Translations under genes and position numbers: made by a program
Notes under the pieces: model-generated
What the model was told of the DNA's origin: nothing
The model's database searches: none
What the model saw: only the letters and a program-made list of their open reading frames with translations
Part shown: piece after piece, positions 1-7,518 of the stretch
How the letters are laid out: every line of letters begins with the position of its first letter
How positions within the stretch are numbered: position 1 is the stretch's first letter
Assembly: GCF_900110755.1 (NCBI RefSeq)
Contig: NZ_FOFF01000007.1
Coordinates: 1-64,000 of the forward strand
DNA from: Streptomyces sp. yr375
Lineage (GTDB): Bacteria; Actinomycetota; Actinomycetes; Streptomycetales; Streptomycetaceae
DNA length: 64,000 nucleotides
Direction: 5' to 3'

Positions 1-92
1 CCGCCCCGCCCTTCGAGCCAGGCCGGGACCGGCATCGCGTCGCGCACCACCTGCCACTCGGCGTCCGTCATGTCGGAGGGGTACTGCCGCAC
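1..92 (-). CDS. IS5-type transposase, N-terminal fragment cut by window edge
   Basis: Reading leftward from a GTG at 92, the translation begins MRQYPSDMTDAEWQVV and continues to PAWLEGRGG, where the window ends. The PSDMTDAEW opening followed by a P-x-W-x-x-GRGG stretch is the usual N-terminus of Streptomyces IS5-family transposases. The frame stays open upstream to about 130, so the start could be earlier; ATG at 71 is the other option. The catalytic DDE region lies outside the window, so integrity cannot be judged. Confidence 0.6.
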   Translation of the reverse strand, partial: MRQYPSDMTDAEWQVVRDAMPVPAWLEGRG

Positions 93-197
93 CCGGTCGG
101 GTCGGTCGGCCGCGTTCCCGAACCGGTGAGCGAGGCAATCGCACGCCGACACGCGCGAGTTGGACGGGAACAACGTCGTCACGCAAGACTGGGACAA

Positions 198-255
198 CAG
201 GGCCTCCTGGTGAACGAGTTGGCTTCGCAACCCTCGTGCTGCACCGGAGGCCCTG
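198..255. repeat. Large hairpin upstream of the transposase start
   Basis: CAGGGCCTCC at 198-207 pairs with GGAGGCCCTG at 246-255. After a bulged T the stem continues as GGTG/CACC. The 14-bp stem closes a loop of about 29 nt. It lies about 100 bp upstream of the transposase and may be part of the element's left end or of its translational control. Confidence 0.5.
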
Positions 256-305
256 CTTTCATGCGCCCGCGCGGCCAAGATCACCCGACCAGGGAACCCG
301 TTCGA

Positions 306-1307
306 TCAGAACCGTCCTCGTGATCGATAGGAATACGGCTTCTGAGTGACTCCGCGGCTTCGGGCGTCGTGCTCGAAATCGTCGAGCTGGGACAGCACGA
401 TGCCGGGGTCGAGCTTCACCGCTGGCTGGTCCTTGAGCCATGCGGCCTTGTTGCGCTCGTAGTCGATTTCCGAGTAACCGCAGACTTCGCGGCTGCGCGC
501 CTCGACCTCGTCCAGGCTGGTGGTCGACAGGATGACGCGGGCCAGCTCGTTGCGGCTCAAGGCCTCGTCCAGGTTCACCTCGTGCACCGTCGGGCCCCCG
601 TCCGTAAGGGGAATGGAGAGTCCGGCGTCCCGTACCTCGCAGACGCCTCGTACCCCGCGGGCTGTTGCGGCGAGCATCCCGGTTGCCTCGGAGGGATGCC
701 ACTCCAGGACAGAGCTGACCGGCTCCGTGTCCTTCGCGGTGAAGGTATGGACGAGGGGCCCCAGCAAACCGCGAACCTCGTCGAGCGGGAGTTCACCATC
801 AAGGCCGGGGCCGGCGACCAGGAGCCGGATGGGCGCGTTCACCTGGAAGCACGCGGCCAGGGCCAAGGCGTCGGCAAGCGGGCTCTTGAGCGTCGGTTCG
901 TCGCCTCGCGCGAGGATGTCTCCGCCCACGTCAACGAGGTCGATCGAGGTCGGCTCCAAGTGGCTTACGAGCTGCTTGAGTTGGCGAGTGACGCCTTCGA
1001 CGCCACGATGCGGGTCGATCAGAGCGAAGGTGTGCGGGAGTTCTGCCGCAAGCCGGGGAAGGGTGGATCCTGCGGGAGCGATCGGGCGGGCGTCCGCCGG
1101 CACGGACCAGACCGCCGGGGTGAGCGGTTCGAGGCCCGTGAAGTCGGAGGGGCCTCGGGGGCCTGGGAGCGGGTCGACCAACAGACGGTCCCACGCATAG
1201 GTGAGGATCACCGCCCGGTTGTCCTCGTTGCCGTACAGGGAGGCGTCAAGCATTGCGGCGGCGACCGCGTCGCCCCATCCTCCTGCTGCGACGATCAGCC
1301 TCGTCAT
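306..1307 (-). CDS. DUF1152-family protein of unknown function
   Basis: This 333-aa cytoplasmic protein resembles the DUF1152 family of archaea and actinobacteria, whose biochemical function is not known to me. It starts MTRLIVAAGGWGDA, a glycine-rich beta-alpha opening like a nucleotide-binding Rossmann fold. It ends with a conserved-looking block (ILSTTSLDEVEARS, then YSEIDYERNKAAW). There is no signal peptide or membrane segment. ATG at 1307 is preferred because the longer open frame to 1340 adds only a basic 11-residue stretch. It is divergent from the GntR-type gene at 1375, so the gap of under 70 bp must hold both promoters. The family call is from recall of the sequence pattern. Confidence 0.6.
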   Translation of the reverse strand: MTRLIVAAGGWGDAVAAAMLDASLYGNEDNRAVILTYAWDRLLVDPLPGPRGPSDFTGLEPLTPAVWSVPADARPIAPAGSTLPRLAAELPHTFALIDPHRGVEGVTRQLKQLVSHLEPTSIDLVDVGGDILARGDEPTLKSPLADALALAACFQVNAPIRLLVAGPGLDGELPLDEVRGLLGPLVHTFTAKDTEPVSSVLEWHPSEATGMLAATARGVRGVCEVRDAGLSIPLTDGGPTVHEVNLDEALSRNELARVILSTTSLDEVEARSREVCGYSEIDYERNKAAWLKDQPAVKLDPGIVLSQLDDFEHDARSRGVTQKPYSYRSRGRF

Positions 1308-1374
1308 GCACCCAAGATTACGGGTTCGGCCTCTGCCCACTCACCCTATGTGGCCAGAGGCCATAGCCACTTGG

Positions 1375-1698
1375 ATGGCGAGGAGATGGGATGAGCCTCA
1401 GTTTGAAGAGGCGCAGCCGAAGTATCTCCAGATCGCTCACTACATCCGCCATCAGATCGTTCGGGGCGACTTGAGGCCGGGTGACGAGGTCCCCTCGGAG
1501 CGGCAGTTGGCGGCGAACTGGAAGGTGTCCAGGCCGACGGCCGCGCGGTCGTTGGAGGCACTGAGTCGTCAGGGGCTCGTCGAGAAGCGGCAGGGGTCCG
1601 GCACGTACGTGCGGAGTCCGTGCCTCGGTCCCGGCGTCGGTTCCGGAAGTTCATCGCCCCGTACAACCCGGTCTGCTCCGTCGACGACTGCGCGCTGA
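1375..1698 (+). CDS. GntR-family DNA-binding domain, C-terminus lost
   Basis: The translation contains a complete GntR winged helix: KYLQIAHYIRHQIVRGDL, PGDEVPSERQLA, SRPTAARSLEALSRQGLV and KRQGSGTYV, about residues 13-80. GntR regulators normally continue into a ligand-binding domain such as UTRA. Here the frame instead runs about 25 low-complexity residues (CLGPGVGSGSSSPRTT) and stops at 1698. From 1620 a different frame encodes a HATPase-like protein. This suggests a deletion or frameshift that truncated the regulator, although short GntR proteins also exist. ATG 1348 is an alternative start; neither start has a clear ribosome binding site. Confidence 0.65.
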   Translation: MARRWDEPQFEEAQPKYLQIAHYIRHQIVRGDLRPGDEVPSERQLAANWKVSRPTAARSLEALSRQGLVEKRQGSGTYVRSPCLGPGVGSGSSSPRTTRSAPSTTAR

Positions 1699-1976
1699 TG
1701 ATCTCTGAGCTGGTGACCAACGCCATCGTCTACGGCCGGTCCGACGAGGTGTGGGCCGTCCGGGTGGAGTGGTTTCGGGAGGAGGCATCGTTCAAGGTCG
1801 AGGTGCACAACCCCGGGTTTCCGGCGCGGATGAAGCTGCGCCGGCCCGACGCTTCGGACGCGCACGGGCGCGGACTGCTCCTCGTCGACTCCATCGCCGA
1901 GTCCTGGTACTCCGGGCCCAGCCGTTTCGGCGGGACGGTCGTTTCCTTCGTGATGGCCGATGCCTGGCCGACCTGA
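1620..1976 (+). CDS. RsbW-like HATPase, probably N-terminally truncated
   Basis: This 118-aa protein has the Bergerat-fold signatures of the anti-sigma-kinase-like ATPases abundant in Streptomyces. An N-box reads ELVTNAIVYG near residue 30 and a G-box reads HGRGLLLVDSIAESW near residues 83-97. Such proteins usually start 20-30 residues further upstream. Here the frame opens at a GTG inside the preceding GntR ORF, in another reading frame. Either it is translated by re-initiation as a short ATPase or it is the remnant of a fusion event. A perfect stem with a T-run at 2045-2078 ends the transcript. Confidence 0.6.
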   Translation: MPRSRRRFRKFIAPYNPVCSVDDCALMISELVTNAIVYGRSDEVWAVRVEWFREEASFKVEVHNPGFPARMKLRRPDASDAHGRGLLLVDSIAESWYSGPSRFGGTVVSFVMADAWPT

Positions 1977-2044
1977 AGGGGCACCTGGGTGCGACGTTCC
2001 GGTGCGAATCCGGCACGCGGCGAGTGATCGCCAAGCACAGCACA

Positions 2045-2071
2045 AAGGCCCAGGTCGATGACCTGGGCCTT
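2045..2071 (+). terminator. Rho-independent terminator after the HATPase gene
   Basis: AAGGCCCAGGTC (2045-2056) and GACCTGGGCCTT (2060-2071) form a perfect 12-bp stem with a GAT loop. CGTTTTTG follows on the + strand. It is similar in sequence and position to the hairpin at 5351-5377 beside the intact tRNA. Confidence 0.85.
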
Positions 2072-2082
2072 CGTTTTTGTCA

Positions 2083-2128
2083 TGGAACGGGCGACGAGAA
2101 CCGAACTCGCACTCTCAGCTCGGGAAGC
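2083..2128 (-). pseudogene. Partial tRNA-Gly 3' half, candidate attachment-site scar
   Basis: On the minus strand this copy covers the anticodon stem to the CCA end of a tRNA-Gly. By eye about 41 of 45 positions match 5384-5428 of the intact tRNA-Gly. The 5' half is absent, since the sequence beyond 2128 does not match. A lone 3' tRNA half beside a terminator, facing an intact copy 3.3 kb away, is the usual scar of an element integrated at a tRNA 3' end. Confidence 0.6.
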
Positions 2129-2378
2129 GACGCCGCTTAGGTGGCCTCTATAGCTCTGACCTGCGTAGATGCCTTCTCTCTGGGATGAACGTGGTGTCGG
2201 ATCCCACCGCTCTCGACCGTGGTTATCCGCTCTCTTGGGCACGCTATGGGCATGCCATGGGCACGACACCGTGCACAGGGACTCGGCCTTGGGCCTGAAC
2301 AGGCCGGTGTGACCGGCGGTATGCCGGACCCCCCGAACGGCCCGCCAAGGCGCGACAGGTGCCCGGGGCGGGACTTCC

Positions 2379-4022
2379 ATGGGAGACATGTCCCGACTCG
2401 ACCATGCATGCCCCCGCCCCCTTCGCTCCGCCGCTGCCCTGGGCCTGGTGGCGGCACTGGCCGTCGGCTGTACCGGGGCAGAAGCCGACACCACCGTCGC
2501 CGGGCGTGCGGCCGTCGCGACGTCGCCGCTGCCCACCGTCCCACCCGCCCAGCCACCGCCACAGCTCACCCGGGCCGACGTCGAGACCGCGGTGAGCAAG
2601 CTGGACGACGTCGTACGGGATGCCATGCGCCGCACCGGTGTGCCCGGAGTCGCCGTGGGCGTGGTGCACAACGACAAGGTGCTGTATCTGAAGGGGTTCG
2701 GCCTGCGGAAGGCAGGCACGAAGGACCGGGTCGGAGCGGACACCGTCTTCCAGCTCGCCTCGGTCTCCAAGCCCCTTGCGTCCACCGTGGTCGCCGCGGC
2801 CGTGGGCGAGAAGATCGTCAGATGGGACGACCCGGTCGTCGACCACAGCTCCGGCTTCGCCCTGAAGGACCCGTGGGTCACCCGCCATGTCACGCTGGCC
2901 GACCTGTTCTCGCATCGCAGCGGACTGCCCGACCACGCCGGAGACCTCCTGGAGGACCTCGGTTACGACCGCTCGTACATCCTGGACCACCTCCGCTACG
3001 AACCGTTGGCCCCCTTCCGCGCCCACTACGCGTACACCAACTTCGGGCTGACCGAAGCCGGCGTCGCTGCCGCGCGAGCAGCGGGGACCAGTTGGGAGAA
3101 GCTGTCCGACGAGAAGCTGTACCGGCCGCTCGGCATGGACTCCAGCAGCTCTTCCTTCGCCGACTACGAGAAGGCGGGCAACAAGGCCGCCTTGCATGTG
3201 AAGACCGGGGACACCTGGAGTGCCGAGTACGTGCGCGACGCGGACGCCCAGAGCCCGGCGGGCGGGGCCAGCTCCACGGTCCGGGACATGACGAAGTGGC
3301 TGCGCCTGCAACTGGGCAACGGAAAATTCGAGGGCCGGCAAGTCGTCGACGCCGACGCGCTGGAGCAGACCCACTTGCCGTACATGGTCTCCGAGCCGCC
3401 GCACTCGCCCGTGGGCAGGGCCGGGTTCTACGGGCTCGGCTGGAATGTGAGCTATGACGACCAGGGCAGGCTGAAGCTCGGCCACTCCGGCGGCTTCGCC
3501 CTGGGAGCGGCCACCAACGTCGCGTTGTTGCCCTCGGAGAAACTCGGCATCGTCGTCCTGACCAACGGCGAGCCCATCGGCGTACCCGAGGCGATCTCCG
3601 CCACGTTCCTCGACACCGCGCAGACGGGCGGGCCGACCGTCGACTGGCTGACGTTCCTCGGGCCGATCTTCAAGCAATCCCTGCATGGGGAGCACTCGCC
3701 GGTCGACTACAGCAAGCCTCCGGCCTCGCCCGCACCCGCCCAGGTGAACAGCGCCTACACCGGAACGTACGCCAATGACTACTACGGCCCGATGACCGTC
3801 AGCGCCCAGGGGAACGAACTCACCATGCAACTTGGGCCCAAGAAGCAACGGTTCTCCTTGCGCCACTACGACGGTGACACCTTCAGCTACCGCACCACCG
3901 GCGAAATGGCCCTCGGCCTGTCCGGCGTGACCTTCACCGTCGGGACCGGCGGACGCGCCGACAAGGTCCGAGTCGAGCACCTCGACACGACCGGTCTCGG
4001 CACGTTCACGAGGAACGACTAG
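2379..4022 (+). CDS. Secreted lipoprotein serine hydrolase, class C beta-lactamase / PBP4*-like
   Basis: This 547-aa protein begins with a signal sequence ending in a lipobox-like ALAVGC (Cys31), so it is probably a membrane-anchored lipoprotein. The serine beta-lactamase/transpeptidase-like fold shows SVSK at 128-131 (catalytic Ser128, Lys131), YTN at 219-221 and HSGG as the likely third motif. The roughly 100 residues after the fold resemble the DUF3471-type C-terminal domain common in esterase or D-aminopeptidase-like members. The substrate cannot be told from sequence; antibiotic resistance is possible but not implied. ATG 2388 is an alternative start. The gene is monocistronic within the putative tRNA-bounded segment. 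Confidence 0.85.
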   Translation: MGDMSRLDHACPRPLRSAAALGLVAALAVGCTGAEADTTVAGRAAVATSPLPTVPPAQPPPQLTRADVETAVSKLDDVVRDAMRRTGVPGVAVGVVHNDKVLYLKGFGLRKAGTKDRVGADTVFQLASVSKPLASTVVAAAVGEKIVRWDDPVVDHSSGFALKDPWVTRHVTLADLFSHRSGLPDHAGDLLEDLGYDRSYILDHLRYEPLAPFRAHYAYTNFGLTEAGVAAARAAGTSWEKLSDEKLYRPLGMDSSSSSFADYEKAGNKAALHVKTGDTWSAEYVRDADAQSPAGGASSTVRDMTKWLRLQLGNGKFEGRQVVDADALEQTHLPYMVSEPPHSPVGRAGFYGLGWNVSYDDQGRLKLGHSGGFALGAATNVALLPSEKLGIVVLTNGEPIGVPEAISATFLDTAQTGGPTVDWLTFLGPIFKQSLHGEHSPVDYSKPPASPAPAQVNSAYTGTYANDYYGPMTVSAQGNELTMQLGPKKQRFSLRHYDGDTFSYRTTGEMALGLSGVTFTVGTGGRADKVRVEHLDTTGLGTFTRND

Positions 4023-4492
4023 GGCCTGAGGGCAGGGCCGGCCGGACACGGCGCAGGAGGTCGCGTTGCCGAGCATCCGGGATGACGGGCGGATGCGCCG
4101 AGGGGAAGGACTCCAGGTGAACGCCGGGGCGCCCGTACGAGACCTTGTCGTGCGCCGCGTACTGGTTCGCCGTCGATCGCCGCCGAGGGAACTCGACGCG
4201 TAGAACTCGACGTGTAGAAGGGGCCGAGTTCGGTCGACATTCCGGCGCCGCTGCTGCCCACGCCGAGCCTCGCCGCACGTGGCCCGATCGAGGTGCGCAC
4301 TCCACGAGTGGAGACACGCACACTCATCCCGGGCACACCGACACGGAAACCGAACCCCATGACGTACCCGTCCCCAGGAACAGTCCGGCACCGGGACGGA
4401 GCCTGTGAGGTCGGCTCGGGTGGTCCCCGTCAAAGGGACACGACGAAGTGGCGCCACATACATCAACCCGGTACATGGACTACTCTTAGTAC
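4023..4492. other. 470-bp gap without a convincing gene
   Basis: No ORF here has Streptomyces-like codon bias. A short direct repeat, AACTCGACGYGTAG, occurs twice near 4190-4217. The right end holds the promoter/operator of the toxin-antitoxin pair. Confidence 0.4.
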
Positions 4493-4498
4493 ATGTCC
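4471..4498 (+). promoter_or_regulatory. Putative TA promoter/operator, possibly leaderless
   Basis: GTACATGGAC (4471-4480) and GTACATGTCC (4489-4498) are near-identical, self-complementary-type half sites 18 bp apart. They flank TACTCT (4481-4486), a plausible -10 element. The first ATG at 4493 lies inside the second half site with no room for a ribosome binding site, so a leaderless transcript is likely. Autorepression by the RHH antitoxin at these repeats is inference. Confidence 0.45.
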
Positions 4499-4759
4499 AT
4501 GAAGCGCACCAACGTCTACGCCGACCCCGAGGACCTGGCGATCATCAAGGAGGCCGCCAAGCGCCGGGGTATAAGCGAAGCCGAGATCATCCGCCAGGGC
4601 ATCCACCTCGCGGCCATGGCGAACAGGGTCTGGGACGAGCCGCTGTTCTCGCGCACCTTCGAGGGGCCGGGGCGCACGCTGTCCAAGGCAGAGGTCCGCG
4701 ACACGGTCGCCGAGGCCGTCCGGCGTGAGACCGACTCGGGTTCCGGAACCGCCGCGTGA
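4493..4759 (+). CDS. Ribbon-helix-helix antitoxin (VapB-like)
   Basis: This 88-aa protein opens MSMKRTNVYADPEDLAIIKEA and continues RRGISEAEIIRQGI. That gives a short beta strand and two helices as in CopG/RHH DNA-binding antitoxins. The remaining 45 residues would bind the toxin. Its stop overlaps the GTG of the PIN gene (GTGA at 4756-4759), so translation is coupled. RHH antitoxins normally neutralise the PIN nuclease and repress their own promoter; the palindromic repeats at the start codon fit this. Confidence 0.8.
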   Translation: MSMKRTNVYADPEDLAIIKEAAKRRGISEAEIIRQGIHLAAMANRVWDEPLFSRTFEGPGRTLSKAEVRDTVAEAVRRETDSGSGTAA

Positions 4760-5199
4760 TCGTTGTCATCGCCGACACATCCGGCCTCCTGGCGGCCCTG
4801 GACGAGGCTCATCAGGACCACGTGGCGGCCAACGAGGCGATCATGGCGGCCGGCCTGTTGGTCATGTCCCCGCTCCTGCTGGCCGAACTGGATCATGTCG
4901 CCACGCGTGAGCTCGGCAGGGAGGCCGCCCTCGGTGCCGTCGACGACCTGCGGCGCTGGATCGGCCGGGGGCGGGTGGTCCTGCCGGAGATCACGGAGAA
5001 CCACTTGGGCGCAGCTCAGTCCCTCCGAGCCCGCTACCGTGCGCTGAACCTCGACCTTGCCGACGCGGTGAACGTGGCACTCGCCGCCGACTACGACACG
5101 GACGCGATTCTCACACTCGACCGACGAGACTTCCGGGCCGTACACCCGTTGGGCCGCCACAAGGCGTTCCGGGTACTCCCTGACGACCTCCCGCTCTGA
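4756..5199 (+). CDS. vapC: PIN-domain ribonuclease toxin (VapC)
   Basis: This 147-aa protein has the acidic residues of a PIN nuclease in the expected order: Asp7 (IADTSG), Glu44 (LLAELDH), Asp103 (LADAVNVA) and Asp122 (LTLDRRD). The length is normal for VapC toxins, which cleave tRNA or rRNA using Mg2+. The start is a GTG overlapping the antitoxin stop. It lies 180 bp from the tRNA-Gly gene, inside the segment bounded by tRNA sequences. A stabilising role for that segment would be consistent, but this is inference. The target RNA is unknown. Confidence 0.88.
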   Translation: MIVVIADTSGLLAALDEAHQDHVAANEAIMAAGLLVMSPLLLAELDHVATRELGREAALGAVDDLRRWIGRGRVVLPEITENHLGAAQSLRARYRALNLDLADAVNVALAADYDTDAILTLDRRDFRAVHPLGRHKAFRVLPDDLPL

Positions 5200-5350
5200 T
5201 CCAGGACCCCTCCGTGGTCAAGTGCCGACTGCTGCAAGGGACTTGTGTCCCGCCCACGAGGAGATGCATGCAGGACGGGTGTGCCCGCCGCGTGCCCAAT
5301 CCCGAAAGTGCAGGGCACCTGCACAACGCAGCAACAGCTCACCAATACGC

Positions 5351-5377
5351 AAGCCCCAGGCCACTGACCTGGGGCTT
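5351..5377 (-). terminator. Hairpin downstream of tRNA-Gly
   Basis: AAGCCCCAGG (5351-5360) pairs perfectly with CCTGGGGCTT (5368-5377) around a 7-nt loop. It lies just after the 3' end of the minus-strand tRNA. There is no strong T-run. It resembles the hairpin at 2045-2071. Confidence 0.6.
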
Positions 5378-5382
5378 CAATC

Positions 5383-5456
5383 TGGAGCGGGTGACGAGAA
5401 TCGAACTCGCACTCTCAGCTTGGGAAGCTGATGTTCTACCACTAAACTACACCCGC
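5383..5456 (-). tRNA. tRNA-Gly (anticodon CCC) with encoded CCA
   Basis: Reading the minus strand from 5456, the acceptor GCGGGTG pairs with CACCCGC near the 3' end. The D arm contains AGTGGTAGAA, the anticodon stem-loop is TCAGC-TTCCCAA-GCTGA (anticodon CCC), and the T arm contains GTTCGATTC. The discriminator is T at 5386, followed by CCA at 5385-5383. Length is 74 nt with CCA. It reads GGG codons. It is a possible integration target for the neighbouring segment. Confidence 0.95.
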
Positions 5457-5818
5457 GTAAGACGCCGGTGGGTACCCGGTGTCGGAACGCTCTGTCACTC
5501 TACCTCATGCCGGACCCCAGGTGCTGAAACCCAGTGGAAGCCCAGTGGAAGCCCTGCGGGGACCCGGCGGAAATCCTGCGGAAGTGCGACGGAAGCCCTG
5601 CCGAAGTCCTGCCGGAGCCCTGACCCCCGAGCGTGTTTCTCGGGAGGGATCCGGCTGTGTAGGGCGGGAGTTGGGGCGTACGGTGGGGTGGTGGAAGAGG
5701 GGTTGGGCGGGGTCGGAGTGCCGCCTGGGAGGTCGTCCCGTTCGTCCCGTAATGTGGCTTTCGTTGTCCGGTGGACAGTAGCCGGACGGGGCTCTTGGGG
5801 AAGGGACTCTAGGACTTG
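5457..5818. other. 362-bp gap holding an 11-nt tandem repeat
   Basis: No protein gene is supported here. The main feature is the degenerate 11-nt array at 5528-5623. The right part, 5640-5818, has no recognised motif and must contain the promoter for the 52-aa gene. Confidence 0.5.
5528..5623. repeat. Degenerate 11-nt tandem repeat, about 8.7 units
   Basis: Successive units are AACCCAGTGGA, AGCCCAGTGGA, AGCCCTGCGGG, GACCCGGCGGA, AATCCTGCGGA, AGTGCGACGGA, AGCCCTGCCGA, AGTCCTGCCGG and a partial last unit. The consensus is near AGCCCTGCGGA. An 11-nt period cannot keep one reading frame and is close to one DNA helical turn. No function is known to me. Confidence 0.7.
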
Positions 5819-5977
5819 ATGGAGCGCACCGTCGTCCGTTGTGCCGATGGGCACGTGTTCAGTACCGCTTCGTTCCCGATGCAGCAGGCCGAGCGGCTCG
5901 GTCCCGGGCGGCTTGTCCGGTGTCCTCGGTGTACCCGGTTGCGGAACGTCGTGCCGGTGACCTTCGAGAAGCGGTAG
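5819..5977 (+). CDS. 52-aa conserved-looking protein with a Cys-x-x-Cys pair
   Basis: ATG at 5819 opens MERTVVRCADGHVF and the protein ends RLRNVVPVTFEKR. Cys8 and the pair CPRC near residue 35 could form a small zinc ribbon. Codon use looks genuinely coding. It lies 90 bp upstream of dcd on the same strand, so it may share regulation with it. I recognise this as a type of small protein common in Streptomyces but cannot assign a function. No ribosome binding site stands out. Confidence 0.65.
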   Translation: MERTVVRCADGHVFSTASFPMQQAERLGPGRLVRCPRCTRLRNVVPVTFEKR

Positions 5978-6067
5978 CCGTAGGAGGAGAAGAAGAAGGG
6001 GCTTGTTGCCAGGCGCGTGGAGTTGCCCGATTGTGGTGGCTCCGCGCGCCTTGCGTATCCTCGGGGC

Positions 6068-6643
6068 GTGCTTCTCTCAGACAAGGACATCCGGGCCGAG
6101 ATCGACGCCGGGCGGGTCCGGATCGATCCCTACGACGAATCCATGGTGCAGCCGTCGAGTGTCGACGTACGGCTCGACCGCTATTTCCGGGTGTTCGAGA
6201 ACCACCGGTACCCGCACATCGACCCGTCCGTCGAGCAGGCCGACCTGACCCGGCTCGTGGAGCCCGAGGGCGACGAGCCGTTCATCCTCCACCCCGGGGA
6301 GTTCGTGCTCGCCTCGACGTACGAGGTCGTCTCCCTGCCCGATGATCTTGCCTCGCGGCTGGAGGGGAAGAGTTCCCTCGGGCGGCTCGGGCTCGTCACG
6401 CACTCCACCGCCGGGTTCATCGACCCCGGTTTCTCCGGGCATGTGACCCTGGAGCTCTCCAACCTCGCGACGCTCCCCATCAAGCTCTGGCCGGGCATGA
6501 AGATCGGGCAGTTGTGCATGTTCCGGCTCAGCTCGCCGGCCGAGTTCCCGTACGGCAGCGACCGGTACGGGTCCCGTTACCAGGGGCAGCGCGGGCCGAC
6601 GGCCTCCCGGTCCTTCCTCAACTTCCATCGGACCCAGGTGTGA
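6068..6643 (+). CDS. dcd: dCTP deaminase
   Basis: This 191-aa enzyme converts dCTP to dUTP for dTTP synthesis. The start is a GTG at 6068 giving [17 protein letters not shown], the typical N-terminus of the family. The active-site region is present: [11 protein letters not shown] (residues 100-110) and [19 protein letters not shown], whose glutamate at 129 corresponds to the catalytic Glu. Length matches the E. coli and actinobacterial enzymes. Some actinobacterial homologues also hydrolyse dUTP (bifunctional DCD-DUT); the sequence alone does not decide this for me. The stop overlaps the start of the phosphoribosyltransferase by 4 bases, implying co-translation in a nucleotide-metabolism pair. 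Confidence 0.95.
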   Translation: MLLSDKDIRAEIDAGRVRIDPYDESMVQPSSVDVRLDRYFRVFENHRYPHIDPSVEQADLTRLVEPEGDEPFILHPGEFVLASTYEVVSLPDDLASRLEGKSSLGRLGLVTHSTAGFIDPGFSGHVTLELSNLATLPIKLWPGMKIGQLCMFRLSSPAEFPYGSDRYGSRYQGQRGPTASRSFLNFHRTQV

Positions 6644-7173
6644 GCGACCCAGGTGCGAGCCGCCCGGACGTGGCTCGGGAGAACCTGAGTTACGAGCGGT
6701 TCGGGACCGCCGTCCGCGAACTCGCGCAGATCATCGCGGACGACGGGTACGTGCCCGACATCGTCCTCAGCATCGCCCGCGGCGGCGTCTTCGTGGCCGG
6801 TGGCCTCGCCTACGCGCTCGACTGCAAGAACCTCCACCTGGTGAACGTCGAGTTCTACACCGGGGTGGGGACGACGCTCGAGATGCCCGTCATGCTCGCG
6901 CCCGTCCCGAACGTCATCGACTTCTCGGACAAGAAAGTCCTCATCACCGACGACGTCGCTGACACCGGCAAGACGCTCAAGCTGGTCCGCGACTTCTGCC
7001 TGGACACCGTCGCCGAGGTGCGCAGTGCCGTCGTCTACGAGAAGTCGCACTCGCTCGTGAAGTGCGAGTACGTGTGGAAGCGGACCGACGCCTGGATCAA
7101 CTTCCCGTGGAGTGTTTTGCCTGTTGTGCGTAGGTCGGGGGAGCCGGTCGCCCCGTCGAGAGACGCGCTCTGA
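6640..7173 (+). CDS. Purine-type phosphoribosyltransferase
   Basis: This 177-aa protein has the type I PRTase PRPP loop [14 protein letters not shown] and an upstream [17 protein letters not shown] hood/PPi-loop region. The tail [11 protein letters not shown] resembles xanthine/hypoxanthine/guanine-type enzymes (Gpt-like) rather than orotate or adenine PRTases. It would salvage a purine base with PRPP; the exact base is not readable. The GTG start overlaps the dcd stop (GTGA), so it is co-translated. A longer upstream frame exists but is out-of-frame dcd sequence. Confidence 0.85.
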   Translation: MSDPGASRPDVARENLSYERFGTAVRELAQIIADDGYVPDIVLSIARGGVFVAGGLAYALDCKNLHLVNVEFYTGVGTTLEMPVMLAPVPNVIDFSDKKVLITDDVADTGKTLKLVRDFCLDTVAEVRSAVVYEKSHSLVKCEYVWKRTDAWINFPWSVLPVVRRSGEPVAPSRDAL

Positions 7174-7518
7174 CCCGGAACGGGGTGACCGGTCCGTTAC
7201 TCACTTTCGGGTGACGGGCCGGCTGCGGGTGGGGTGGCGCAAGGGTGGCGTCAGAGGGGATCGCCCAACTCCCGCGCGGGCGCTGGATGCGGCGGGGCGT
7301 CAACATCGTGCCGCGGCCGCATACATGGAGATTACAGATGAGGGTCACGGAAATATGGGCAACAGGTAACACAGTCCATGTTTCCGACTCATCCTCCGCA
7401 CGTGGTGGACAGAGTGTGAGTGCGCGGCCGGCCGGTCGCCACCCGCACACCGCACCGTCTCCTACGGGCAGCCGTGAAGGCCGCTCACCGGAAGGTGCCC
7501 GTACCACCAGGGGAACTC
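7174..7518. other. 345-bp gap, unusual AT-richer patch, no gene seen
   Basis: Positions 7318-7385 are visibly less GC-rich than the surroundings and may carry the promoter and leader of the secreted LTD protein. I could not fit the region to a known riboswitch. The ORF crossing it lacks coding character. Confidence 0.35.

Larger units (their letters stand above)
1977..2378. other. Intergenic: terminator, tRNA-Gly remnant, then no gene seen
   Basis: Positions 2045-2071 are a terminator and 2083-2128 are a partial tRNA-Gly copy, both listed separately. From 2130 to 2378 I see no convincing gene. ORFs on both strands there have the arginine-rich composition typical of out-of-frame GC-rich DNA. 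Confidence 0.5.

Noticed and set aside
2244..4466. 740-codon minus-strand ORF over the serine hydrolase
   Set aside because: The plus strand has SVSK, YTN and a lipobox; the minus reading has no motif and abnormal composition.
7174..7518. Riboswitch upstream of the secreted LTD gene
   Set aside because: The gap is long and AT-shifted, but I could not fit it to any known riboswitch core.
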